This document shows, in pieces, positions 36,210 through 44,758 of a stretch of DNA of 64,000 nucleotides; the stretch's first letter is position 1, and each line of letters starts with the position of its first letter. A program made the position numbers and the translations under genes. The stretch is from JADCRZ01 sp037718865. GTDB taxonomy: Bacteria; Bacteroidota; Bacteroidia; Chitinophagales; Chitinophagaceae. The DNA lies in NCBI GenBank assembly GCA_037718865.1, contig JBBJMP010000013.1, positions 1 to 64,000 on the forward strand, written 5' to 3'. The notes beneath the pieces are model-generated. The model saw only the letters and a list, made by a program, of their open reading frames with translations. It was not told the DNA's origin and ran no database searches.

Positions 36210-37010
36210 ATGTCTAATCTTACACTGTTAAGTAAAGCATTTTGCCCACCCTTTAGATTGCAAACAAAGATGAATTTCCTGGGGATGGACTGCATTGTTA
36301 CAGACCTTAGTCATACCATCAGTGAAAGTGATCCTACTTTTATCGGCCATCAACGAACATTGATCTGGGATCATTTGTCTCACGAAGAGACACAAAGAAT
36401 GGGACTTACCAAACCACCTTATTCTTACAAGGTTGTTGGTTTTACGATGTGCGATCATTCAAATACGCACGTAGATGCCATTAATCATGTGGTGAACGAG
36501 CCGGATGCACGGGCAATCCATCAGCTACCCCTGGAGTGGTTTATGGCGCCGGGAGTTTGGTTCAATTTTTCTCATAAAGCGCCCGCCAGTTACATTACGC
36601 GTGCAGACATAGAAGAAGCCATTGCTGACACAGGGGTAAATATTCAGCCTCAATCAGTGGTTCTTTATCATACAGGCTGGTATAAGAAATGGAAAGAACC
36701 TTTTGAATATATCAAAAACTATCCGGGCCTGGACCGCAGTGCTATGGAATACCTGAATGATCTTGGGGCCGTCAGTGTAGGGGCTGATGCGCCAAGTATC
36801 GACAGTTATAACGAAGTGGCTGTCGTAAAAGAGCAGCCGGCTCATATCGTGTGCCGGGAAAGGGAGATCCTCAACATTGAAAACCTGGCACAGGTAGACA
36901 TGATCCCTGCGCATGAATTTTGGTTTGTAGGCCTGCCTCTCAAAATTAAGGGAGGCTCAGGCTCGCCCTTCCGGGGAGTAGCTATAGTTCCCGAAAAACA
37001 AGAGAAATAA
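36210..37010 (+). CDS. cyclase-family metal-dependent hydrolase
   Basis: The 266-residue protein belongs to the cyclase/kynurenine formamidase-like fold (Pfam Cyclase). The metal-binding motif is kept: H83-x2-T86-H87-x-D89 and H93 (CDHSNTHVDAINH), with DLSHTISESDP before it and VGADAPSID later. Members hydrolyse amides, lactams or cyclic diketones. The start is uncertain: ATG 36210 gives about 20 extra residues ahead of MNFLGMDCIVTDLSH, and ATG 36270 is a good alternative. It lies six bases after mmsA. In this operon it may open a ring or hydrolyse a lactone-like or beta-diketone intermediate; this is inference. Confidence 0.85.
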   Translation: MSNLTLLSKAFCPPFRLQTKMNFLGMDCIVTDLSHTISESDPTFIGHQRTLIWDHLSHEETQRMGLTKPPYSYKVVGFTMCDHSNTHVDAINHVVNEPDARAIHQLPLEWFMAPGVWFNFSHKAPASYITRADIEEAIADTGVNIQPQSVVLYHTGWYKKWKEPFEYIKNYPGLDRSAMEYLNDLGAVSVGADAPSIDSYNEVAVVKEQPAHIVCREREILNIENLAQVDMIPAHEFWFVGLPLKIKGGSGSPFRGVAIVPEKQEK

Positions 37011-37016
37011 TTTACA

Positions 37017-38105
37017 ATGAATTTACCACAACAAATGGATGCGCTGGTACTAAAAGGAGTAAGGGATTTTGCTATTCATAGAATACCGGTTCCTGTCCCC
37101 GACAATGACGAGGTAATCTGCAAAGTAGACACGACCTACATTTGCGGCACGGATCCACATATTATCGGTGGTGACTTTCCTGGGTTCTGGCCAACTGCTT
37201 TTGAGTTTGTTCCCGGACACGAATGGTCCGGAACGGTAGTACAAGCCGGGTCTAAGGCTGCTCAGCTGGGATGGAACGAAGGTGATCGTGTTTGTGGCAT
37301 ATCACATTGTGGTTGCGGTTACTGCGAGATGTGTATTAAAGGACGATACAACATCTGCCTGAATTACGGGCATGAGGAACGCGGGCACAGGCAATACGGG
37401 CACTACACGCCCGGAGCTTACGCGCAGTATATGCGTACCTCCATCAAAAGTATTTTTAAAATTCCCGATACGATGTCCCTGGAATATGCCGCCTGTGTGG
37501 ATCCGCTGAGCATTGCCCTCTATACGGTAAAACGTTCCCGGATGCAGCCAGGCGATGACCTGCTGATACTGGGAACCGGACCGCAGGGATTAATGGCCAT
37601 ACTATGTGCCAAAGCATTGGGCGCTGGGCGCATCTTCGCTGCCGGAAGTGGCGAACGTCTTAAGAAGGCGGAAGAACTGGGTGCCTTGACCATAGATTAC
37701 AGGAAAGAAAACGTAGTCGAAAAAATTAAAGTGCTGACTAATGGTAAGGGCGTTCCGGCTGTGTTGGAATGCGCCGGAACATCCGACTCGATCACACAGG
37801 CTTGTTTAGCTGCTTCTAAGGGAGGCGTGGTATCAGTGATCGGCATTCCGCACTCGGATCCTTCACTCCCCCTCAAGCGCATTGTGCTGGATGAGATAGA
37901 AATCATTGGTAACAGGGCGAATCCCAACACTGCCCAGGAGGCTATTGGGTTGCTCCTGAATAACCGCATCGACCTGAAGCCATTATTGACCCATCGTTTT
38001 CCGTTGAAAGAGTTTGGAACAGCGCTTGACATCTTTGAAAAAAGGAAGGATGGTGCAATCAAAGTGGCAACTAAGCCTAACGGTATGGACTACCTGTTTG
38101 GGTAA
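37017..38105 (+). CDS. zinc-dependent alcohol/polyol dehydrogenase
   Basis: The 362-residue medium-chain dehydrogenase of the threonine/sorbitol dehydrogenase group has catalytic-zinc C43 (ICGTDPH) and H68-E69 (GHEW), and structural-zinc C100, C103, C106 and C114 with an extra C98. The cofactor loop is LGTGPQGLMA. It should oxidise a secondary alcohol of a polyol, sugar or hydroxy acid with NAD(P). It begins six bases after the cyclase gene and is followed 19 bp later by an SDR gene, giving two dehydrogenases in a row, as expected for stepwise oxidation. Confidence 0.92.
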   Translation: MNLPQQMDALVLKGVRDFAIHRIPVPVPDNDEVICKVDTTYICGTDPHIIGGDFPGFWPTAFEFVPGHEWSGTVVQAGSKAAQLGWNEGDRVCGISHCGCGYCEMCIKGRYNICLNYGHEERGHRQYGHYTPGAYAQYMRTSIKSIFKIPDTMSLEYAACVDPLSIALYTVKRSRMQPGDDLLILGTGPQGLMAILCAKALGAGRIFAAGSGERLKKAEELGALTIDYRKENVVEKIKVLTNGKGVPAVLECAGTSDSITQACLAASKGGVVSVIGIPHSDPSLPLKRIVLDEIEIIGNRANPNTAQEAIGLLLNNRIDLKPLLTHRFPLKEFGTALDIFEKRKDGAIKVATKPNGMDYLFG

Positions 38106-38124
38106 GAGAAAAAAACAAAGATAA

Positions 38125-38880
38125 ATGAGTAATAAAGTAATGATCGTAAGCGGCGGTGCATCAGGACTCGGTTTAGCTGCAGGTATGAAGTTCGCCCAAA
38201 ACGGGTATGACGTTGTTATCATAGATATTCATGAAGAGAAGGGGAAAAAGGCGGAGTTACAAATAAGGGATACGGGACGGGATGCGGTTTTCTGCCTGTG
38301 TGATATATCTGACAATGAACAAGTGCAGCGTGCAGCCCAGGTAACGAAAGACCGTTTCGGAAGGGCAGATGTGCTGATCAATAATGCCGGGTTAGAGGTC
38401 CGCGGCAGCATTTTGCAATGTACCGAGGAGGATTGGGAAAGGTTATATAGTATCAACCTAAAGGGAATTTATTATATGGCGAATGCTTTTGTTCCGCTTA
38501 TGATTGAGCAGGGTGCCGGAGCAGTGGTCAACACCGGATCCATCCTCGGCTACCGTACTGTCGGGGAGCGTGCAGCCTATTCTTCATCCAAAGGGGCCAT
38601 CGACACCCTGACACGGAGTATGGCGTATGATCTGGCAAAAGATAATATACGCGTGAATTGTGTTGCACCCGGTGCAATCGATACACCGTTGCTGAGAGGT
38701 TCGATCAATGACTCACCAAACCCGCAGGAAACAGAAAGTTTTCTGAATTCAAAAAGCGTTTTAAACCGCATGGGAACATCCGAAGAAGTCGCCAATGTCA
38801 TGTATTTCCTGGCATCTGATGAGGCTTCCTTTGTAACGGGCGCCACTTATTTTGTTGACGGCGGATGGTCTATTATGTAA
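38125..38880 (+). CDS. SDR oxidoreductase
   Basis: The 251-residue classical SDR has SGGASGLG at 9-16, NNAG at 86-89, catalytic S139, Y152 and K156 (YSSSK), and a C-terminal SFVTGATYFVDGGW. An acidic residue at the end of the second strand (VVIID34) predicts NAD dependence. It resembles glucose 1-dehydrogenase and 2-keto-3-deoxy-acid dehydrogenases. As the second dehydrogenase in the operon it probably oxidises or reduces an intermediate made by the zinc enzyme. Confidence 0.92.
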   Translation: MSNKVMIVSGGASGLGLAAGMKFAQNGYDVVIIDIHEEKGKKAELQIRDTGRDAVFCLCDISDNEQVQRAAQVTKDRFGRADVLINNAGLEVRGSILQCTEEDWERLYSINLKGIYYMANAFVPLMIEQGAGAVVNTGSILGYRTVGERAAYSSSKGAIDTLTRSMAYDLAKDNIRVNCVAPGAIDTPLLRGSINDSPNPQETESFLNSKSVLNRMGTSEEVANVMYFLASDEASFVTGATYFVDGGWSIM

Positions 38881-38947
38881 GAACTATAAAGGCCCATAGC
38901 GCTGAACACAAATTGTACTTTCAATATTCATTAAACAATACATCACT

Positions 38948-41029
38948 TTGGTTTATTTAGAAGATGAAAAATCCTTAATCAATAGAGGGATCACCCGGTT
39001 ACTTGAAATTAAGGACTCAGATATTCGATTATTAAATCTTCATCAGTGCCGTTATGCGGTAGATAATGCCATTCATATCGGTGGCGCTTTTTCGGCAACC
39101 ATTCCCATGGTCAGCCTGTTTTATGGTGGAATTATCGACCTTAATATAGAGCAACCCACCGCTACTGACCAGGACCTGTTTGTGTTAAGTAAAGGGCATG
39201 CGGTAGCTACCCTGGCCTCGATCTATGCCGACCTTGGATATTTTGACCGGTCGGTCCTTGAAAATTCACGTTCAATATCAAGTATTCTAAACGGGCATCC
39301 CGGTCCGCTTTTGCCCGGAGTCCATGTAGCAACAGGCCCGATGGGACAAGGCATGGGTGTGGCGCAAGGCTTTGCCATAGCGGGCCAAAAATCACCGGGG
39401 TTTGATGTATACGCAGTAACCGGTGACGGCGAATTGCAGGAAGGATCCATTTGGGAAACCGTTATGTATGCCGGCTATAAACGCCTGGACAACCTATGCG
39501 TTATGGTTGATAATAATGGTGGTCAGCTGGATATCGTTAACACGCTCCATTTCCCCTATCATGGACTTGGTGCCAGCTTTGCCAGCTTTGGGTGGCGGGT
39601 TATTGAAGTAGATGCGACCAAGTACCATACCGTTTATGAAGCGCTGCGGAAATTTAAGTACGGAAAAAGAGATGGAATGCCAACAGCCATCATCTGTAAG
39701 TCTACAAAAGGACACGGGGGCTTTTCCGATTACATGAATAATCATAAGACATCCATTACCAATGATGTACTGGACCAGGAATGCGGCCTTCAAAAGCAAC
39801 AACGTGAAACACGGGAAAAGGAATTCTGTACATTTTTTAGTGCGTTGGCTGTAAATGAAAAAGTGACGTCAATAATCCGGCAACATGCCGGTAACATGGG
39901 TTTCAATATCGAAAAACGGGAGGCCGGTGCCATGCAGGTACTCACGGTACCAACACCTGTTAAGACACAAAAAGCACCGGGAAGAGATAAACGAATCAGC
40001 TATTCATCCCAGTCACTACCGAAACTTGAAAAAGGTAAATCTTACGGAGCCCATAAGGTCATCGAATCAGTTATGAAAGTATTTGCGCTCGACGAACGGA
40101 TTGTTTCTGTTGATGCAGACCTGGCCTCAACCAGCGGGCTCCAGGCTGGGGTTGGTTTTGTGGATAAATACCGGGCATTGAATGTGGGGGTTGCCGAAGC
40201 GAACATGATGCTGATCGGTGAAGCATTTGGCATATTGGGCGCCAATACCTGGGTCAGCACCTTTTGTCCTTTTTATGACTGGAAGGTAATTAGAAGAATT
40301 GCAGTGGGTCACCAGGAACGTCTGGAAGTGATTGCTGCTAACGGATGGTTATCGGAAGGACATGGCATAGACCTGACCATGGTAGCCACTGCGGCCGACC
40401 TGGAAACCCAGTCAAATGGAGCAACGCACATGGGAAACGACGATGCCTTACTGCTCAATGAAGCGGCGCATATTAAAATAATCAATGTTTCCTGTCCCCG
40501 GCAATTGCTCAGTATCATGAAATGGATTGCGGAGGGTAACAAGGGAATCGTGTATATGCGGATTCTAAGATCACCCGCTCCCGTTGTCTATGAGGATAAT
40601 TACACTTTCGAATTCGGCAAGGCTTACACGCTAAAACATGCGGAGACAGCGCAGGCACACATCGTCACGAGCGGACGCGGGGTGTTTGAAGCACTGGAGG
40701 CAGCCAATATGTTGGAATCAAAAGGTGTTTCCGCAAATGTCGTTGATATGCCCTCAATTGATGAGCGTGCAATCGGGGACTTGTATCGTTCCCGCAAACC
40801 TGTTTTTATTGTTGAGCAGAATAACGGCTATCTCTGGACCAATTTCAGGAAGGTATTGTTTGCACAAGAGGCCACCATTGATACGCGGCTACTTTTTCCG
40901 GTTAATACCACCCATGGTGGCAGGCTCCATTATATTCATTCAGGCACATACCCCGAGCTCGTGGCCCACTACCGGTTAGACGCCGCACAGTTAAGTAACA
41001 AAATAGTTGAAACCTTAAGTTTACAATAA
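38948..41029 (+). CDS. transketolase, atypical catabolic form
   Basis: The 693-residue thiamine-diphosphate enzyme combines the usual three transketolase domains. The ThDP motif starts GDGELQEGSIWE at 159 and ends VDNN near 189; the catalytic Glu is E417 in NVGVAEANMM; a transketolase C-terminal domain follows (about 555-690). The N-terminal part resembles the split, two-subunit catabolic transketolases more than the housekeeping enzyme, joined to the C part by a divergent linker (about 300-360). It transfers a two-carbon ketol unit from a ketose. No in-frame ATG exists near the beginning; TTG 38948 is the best start, and the frame is open upstream to TGA 38903. The gene ends directly against the cupin ATG. 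Confidence 0.88.
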   Translation: MVYLEDEKSLINRGITRLLEIKDSDIRLLNLHQCRYAVDNAIHIGGAFSATIPMVSLFYGGIIDLNIEQPTATDQDLFVLSKGHAVATLASIYADLGYFDRSVLENSRSISSILNGHPGPLLPGVHVATGPMGQGMGVAQGFAIAGQKSPGFDVYAVTGDGELQEGSIWETVMYAGYKRLDNLCVMVDNNGGQLDIVNTLHFPYHGLGASFASFGWRVIEVDATKYHTVYEALRKFKYGKRDGMPTAIICKSTKGHGGFSDYMNNHKTSITNDVLDQECGLQKQQRETREKEFCTFFSALAVNEKVTSIIRQHAGNMGFNIEKREAGAMQVLTVPTPVKTQKAPGRDKRISYSSQSLPKLEKGKSYGAHKVIESVMKVFALDERIVSVDADLASTSGLQAGVGFVDKYRALNVGVAEANMMLIGEAFGILGANTWVSTFCPFYDWKVIRRIAVGHQERLEVIAANGWLSEGHGIDLTMVATAADLETQSNGATHMGNDDALLLNEAAHIKIINVSCPRQLLSIMKWIAEGNKGIVYMRILRSPAPVVYEDNYTFEFGKAYTLKHAETAQAHIVTSGRGVFEALEAANMLESKGVSANVVDMPSIDERAIGDLYRSRKPVFIVEQNNGYLWTNFRKVLFAQEATIDTRLLFPVNTTHGGRLHYIHSGTYPELVAHYRLDAAQLSNKIVETLSLQ

Positions 41030-41410
41030 ATGACCATCATTCACGAAGATCAAGTACCCGAAGTGCAACATCCGGGTAGATTCATGCGCTGGCTGGCTAA
41101 CGAAGATTCACTTCGGGCAAACAATCTATCGGTTTGCGTAATTCGCGTGATGCCCGGGGAGACGGTACGACCTGCTCACTCGCATCCCAATAGCGAAGAA
41201 CTCATTTATATCATTAATGGTCATGGACATGTAATGATAGAAAACGAAGTAGGCGAGGTAAGAGCCGGATCTGCCATACTTTTTGAGCAGGGGAAAATAC
41301 ACATGTTGAAAAATACCGGAGACCTTGAAATGAAGGTTATCTGCTTTTTTGCTCCTGCTACAAACCTCGATAATTACAGGACATTTGAAAACATTACTTT
41401 TCCCGAATAA
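41030..41410 (+). CDS. cupin-domain protein
   Basis: The 126-residue single-domain cupin has metal ligands H50, H52 and E57 in motif 1 (PAHSHPNSEELIYIINGHGHV) and H91 in motif 2 (GKIHMLKNTG). It is probably a metal-binding isomerase, epimerase or oxygenase-like enzyme, or a small-molecule sensor. It begins immediately after the transketolase stop with no spacing, so translation is coupled. It is the last gene of the eight-gene operon. The reaction is unknown. Confidence 0.88.
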   Translation: MTIIHEDQVPEVQHPGRFMRWLANEDSLRANNLSVCVIRVMPGETVRPAHSHPNSEELIYIINGHGHVMIENEVGEVRAGSAILFEQGKIHMLKNTGDLEMKVICFFAPATNLDNYRTFENITFPE

Positions 41411-41595
41411 GGTATGTGGATATAAATTTTTTAAAACACGGTATCAAATTCCTGTTTATCCCCTTATATGTTTAGGAAGCCCAATAAACTTGAAAATTAG
41501 CAAATGAAGAGCCTGCGTATTTATCTAAGCCGTTAACAGAGAAATGTCCATTATACGATAAACCATTGCTTGAAAGCGCTGCGGTTTGGTACTAT

Positions 41596-41603
41596 TAAGT
41601 TTG
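41596..41603 (+). promoter_or_regulatory. candidate -7 element for SusC gene 2
   Basis: TAAGTTTG matches TAnnTTTG, about 97 bases before the SusC ATG, in the 289-bp gap after the cupin gene. A TTG occurs 23 bases upstream, slightly longer than the usual 19-21 spacing. Confidence 0.45.
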
Positions 41604-41635
41604 TAAATCCAAGTATGTTATACCTGTAAATTTTA

Positions 41636-41655
41636 AAAAAATTTGCAAATTTTTT
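41636..41655. promoter_or_regulatory. perfect 20-bp palindrome before SusC gene 2
   Basis: The 20 bases (six A, TTT, GC, AAA, six T) are a perfect palindrome centred on GC at 41645-41646. It lies 44 bases upstream of the SusC start and about 32 bases downstream of the -7 element, a good position for a repressor operator. Its AT-rich arms make a weak RNA stem, so a protein-binding site is more likely. Confidence 0.5.
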
Positions 41656-41699
41656 GTTTCATAGATGTTACTACTTAAATTTTTAAACACCTGATTATT

Positions 41700-44600
41700 A
41701 TGCATGCCAATTTTATCTGCAGAAAGTGGGGATTAGTTATAGTACTGATGCTATCCTTTACTTTTACTTACGCGCAAAGAAAGATTACGGGGACGGTTAT
41801 GAACGCCAGCAATCAACCGGCTTCCGGAGCCACGGTAACCGTAACAGGAACCCAGGTGGCCACACAGACAGATGAACGCGGTACTTTCTCTATCAATGTC
41901 CCCCAGGGAAGGAACACGCTAACCATAACTTATGTGGGGAATGAAACGCAAACCATAAGTGTCGCCAATCAGACAACGTTAAACATTACCTTGAAAGCAG
42001 CAAATGCAGCTTCCGAACAGGAAATTGTTGTAATTGGATATGGTACGCAAAGACGAAGTGATGTTACGGGTGCGATTGGATCCGTCAGTGCAAGAGAAAT
42101 TCAGGATGAACCCGCTATCCAGGTAGGACAGGCCCTCCAAGGTAAAATAGCCGGCATACAAATATCCCAAAACTCCGGAGCTCCCGGTGCAGGATTATTA
42201 ATACGCGTTCGGGGAACTGGTACGGTCAATAATGCTGAACCATTATATGTTATTGACGGCAATCCCAATAGTAGCCCCCTCGACCTGGCTCCGGATCAAA
42301 TTGAAAGTATTCAGGTATTGAAAAGTGCCAGTGCGGCTGCTATATATGGCGCGCAGGGTGCCAATGGAGTGGTTTTGATCACTACAAAGCAGGGTAGATC
42401 GGGAAAGAGCCAGTTAGACGTCAGCGTTTCGCAGGGATGGCAACAAATTCAAAGAAAATTTCCGGTTACTAACGCCCGGCAATATGCTATCTTATACAAC
42501 GAAGGATTGGTAAGTGCCGGACAACGGGCGCTTTATCCTAATCCCGATTCTTTGGGTAAAGGTACCGACTGGCAGGATGAAGTTTTTAGGATAGCTCCAA
42601 TGACGGATGTTTCGGTATCAGCCAGCGGTGGCAGTGAATCAAGCAAATTTTACTTTTCAGTAGGTTATGTGAAGCAAGACGGTATTTTAACAGGAGGTTC
42701 CTTTAACAGAATGAATTTAAGAATTAATTCTTCACATAATATAACGCCTGCCATCAGGATCGGACAAAATTTGTCAGCCAGTATGGCCCGCTATAAACAA
42801 CTTTCAGAATTTTCTTTTGGGTCTACCCTTGGCAATACGTTGACAGCAAACCCTGAAATTCCGGTTAAAATGCCGGATGGCAATTGGGGTTATTCACCAA
42901 CCTCTTTAAATTCAGGCAATCCATTAGCTGGTATTCATTTTTCTAATGATAATACCAGAAGGCCGGTACTAAATGGCAATGTATATGCAGATTTTACACT
43001 TTTCAAAGATCTGGTTTTTCGCTCCCAATTTAATTTTAATATGGGCTACGCAGAGAATTCTATATTCTCTCCGTACTTCAGAATTTCTTCTTCAAGCTTT
43101 AATGATATAGCAAGCCTTACAGAAAACACCAACCGTTTCAGGGAATATAGTTGGGCCAATACCTTAACCTATCAAAAAACTTCAGGGAATCATAGTTTTG
43201 ATGTTTTAGCCGGATTTACAACACAGGAATCTTTTTTTCAATCCATTCAGGCATTTGCGGCAGGCCTTCCCAATGCCGCTTCCGATGATCGTAACTTACG
43301 CTATTTGGATCTTTCTACTCAGGGAAACAGGGTAGGAGGTGGCGCCGGGGCGTGGGGAATTTTATCTTATTTAGGTCGTGTTAACTATAATTACAAAGGC
43401 AAATACTTCACTACTGTCAATTTCCGAGCAGATGGTTCTTCCAGGTTTGGGGAGAATAATAAATTCGGTTACTTTCCTTCCTTTTCGGTAGGATGGAAGA
43501 TATCTGAAGAGCCCTTTCTCAAAGACGTTGGCTGGGTCGACAATTTAATGTTGCGGGGAGGATGGGGTTCATTGGGAAATCAGAATTCATTACCGAATTA
43601 TGCATTTGCTGAATTAGTTACACCTAACATTAACTATGCATTTGGCCAGCAGGTGGTTAGAGGTCAGGCTCCGATTGGTAAAGGCAACCCTGATCTAAAA
43701 TGGGAAGCTACCAAAGAAACAAACCTCGGTTTCGATTTCAGGGGATTCGACGGTAAAATTACGGCGTCGCTTGACTGGTATCATAAGGAAACCAGCGATA
43801 TGTTGTTACAAGTGCCCGTACTCCAATATTCGGGTATACAGCAATCGCCCTTTGTAAACGGCGGTAATGTGGTCAACAGAGGTTTTGAAGTCATGTTGGG
43901 ATATGAAAATACGGCTTCGGGAGATTTTGATTATAACATTTCCGGAAATATAGCCTTTAACAAAAATGAAGTAACTAAATTAAGTAATACGGGATCCTCG
44001 ATTTTTCAGCAGTTAAGTTTTGTCGGTATTGTCAACATAACTCAGATAGGAAGCCCCATCGCGTCCTTCTATGGCTGGAAAACAGATGGCCTATTTCAAA
44101 GCCTTGATGAAGTAAAAAAACATGCTACTCAGAGCTCAGGTACGGCACCCGGCGATATCAGGTTTGTTGATTTGGACGGGAACGGTGTAATTAACGCCAG
44201 GGATCAGACGATTATCGGTAATCCCTGGCCCAAATTCACCTACGGCTTAAATGGGGGCTTATCGTATAAAGGGGTTGATTTTAAAGTACAACTTCAGGGA
44301 ATTTATGGAAATGATATATACATGGCATTGAAGTTCAGGATGGAAGGTTCAAACTTTTTTAACAAAACGCTGAACGTATGGGATAATCGCTGGACTGGCC
44401 CGGGTACCAGTAATTCAGTTCCCCGCATGAACACCAATGATCCTAACGTTAATATGAGATCCTCTCAGTATTATGTAGAAGACGGATCCTACATGAGAAT
44501 TAGAAATGTACAAATCGGATACAGGATCCCAAATAAGGTAACGAAAATTCGAAATGCCAGAGTGTATGGTTCTATCCAGAATCTGTTAACCTTTTCAAAC

Positions 44601-44723
44601 TATCCAGGTTTTGATCCTGAAATGGGAACAAATCGTTCGAACAACCCACTCTATGTGGGAATAGATGAAACGAATTACCCGTTACCTCGTATTTATACAA
44701 TTGGTATAAACATGGGGCTCTAG
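41700..44723 (+). CDS. SusC/RagA-family TonB-linked outer-membrane protein (pair 2)
   Basis: The 1007-residue protein has a signal peptide (about 1-25), a CarboxypepD_reg-like domain (ITGTVMNASNQPASGATVTVTG), the SusC linker QEIVVIGYGTQRRSDVTGAIG, a plug (VGQALQGKIAGIQIS, LLIRVRGTGTVNNAEPLYVIDG) and a barrel ending in TIGINMGL. It leads a second transcription unit of import plus envelope redox proteins. It is clearly diverged from SusC 1, so it is not a recent duplicate; the two pairs may take different but related ligands. Confidence 0.96.
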   Translation: MHANFICRKWGLVIVLMLSFTFTYAQRKITGTVMNASNQPASGATVTVTGTQVATQTDERGTFSINVPQGRNTLTITYVGNETQTISVANQTTLNITLKAANAASEQEIVVIGYGTQRRSDVTGAIGSVSAREIQDEPAIQVGQALQGKIAGIQISQNSGAPGAGLLIRVRGTGTVNNAEPLYVIDGNPNSSPLDLAPDQIESIQVLKSASAAAIYGAQGANGVVLITTKQGRSGKSQLDVSVSQGWQQIQRKFPVTNARQYAILYNEGLVSAGQRALYPNPDSLGKGTDWQDEVFRIAPMTDVSVSASGGSESSKFYFSVGYVKQDGILTGGSFNRMNLRINSSHNITPAIRIGQNLSASMARYKQLSEFSFGSTLGNTLTANPEIPVKMPDGNWGYSPTSLNSGNPLAGIHFSNDNTRRPVLNGNVYADFTLFKDLVFRSQFNFNMGYAENSIFSPYFRISSSSFNDIASLTENTNRFREYSWANTLTYQKTSGNHSFDVLAGFTTQESFFQSIQAFAAGLPNAASDDRNLRYLDLSTQGNRVGGGAGAWGILSYLGRVNYNYKGKYFTTVNFRADGSSRFGENNKFGYFPSFSVGWKISEEPFLKDVGWVDNLMLRGGWGSLGNQNSLPNYAFAELVTPNINYAFGQQVVRGQAPIGKGNPDLKWEATKETNLGFDFRGFDGKITASLDWYHKETSDMLLQVPVLQYSGIQQSPFVNGGNVVNRGFEVMLGYENTASGDFDYNISGNIAFNKNEVTKLSNTGSSIFQQLSFVGIVNITQIGSPIASFYGWKTDGLFQSLDEVKKHATQSSGTAPGDIRFVDLDGNGVINARDQTIIGNPWPKFTYGLNGGLSYKGVDFKVQLQGIYGNDIYMALKFRMEGSNFFNKTLNVWDNRWTGPGTSNSVPRMNTNDPNVNMRSSQYYVEDGSYMRIRNVQIGYRIPNKVTKIRNARVYGSIQNLLTFSNYPGFDPEMGTNRSNNPLYVGIDETNYPLPRIYTIGINMGL

Positions 44724-44758
44724 ATACAATATTTAAAATACTCTAATAATCATAAGTC

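Noticed and set aside
33270..41410. Myo-inositol catabolic operon
   Set aside because: MmsA/IolA-like and IolE-like proteins are present, but inositol dehydrogenase, IolB, IolC and IolD are not, and a transketolase and a cyclase-family hydrolase do not belong to that pathway.
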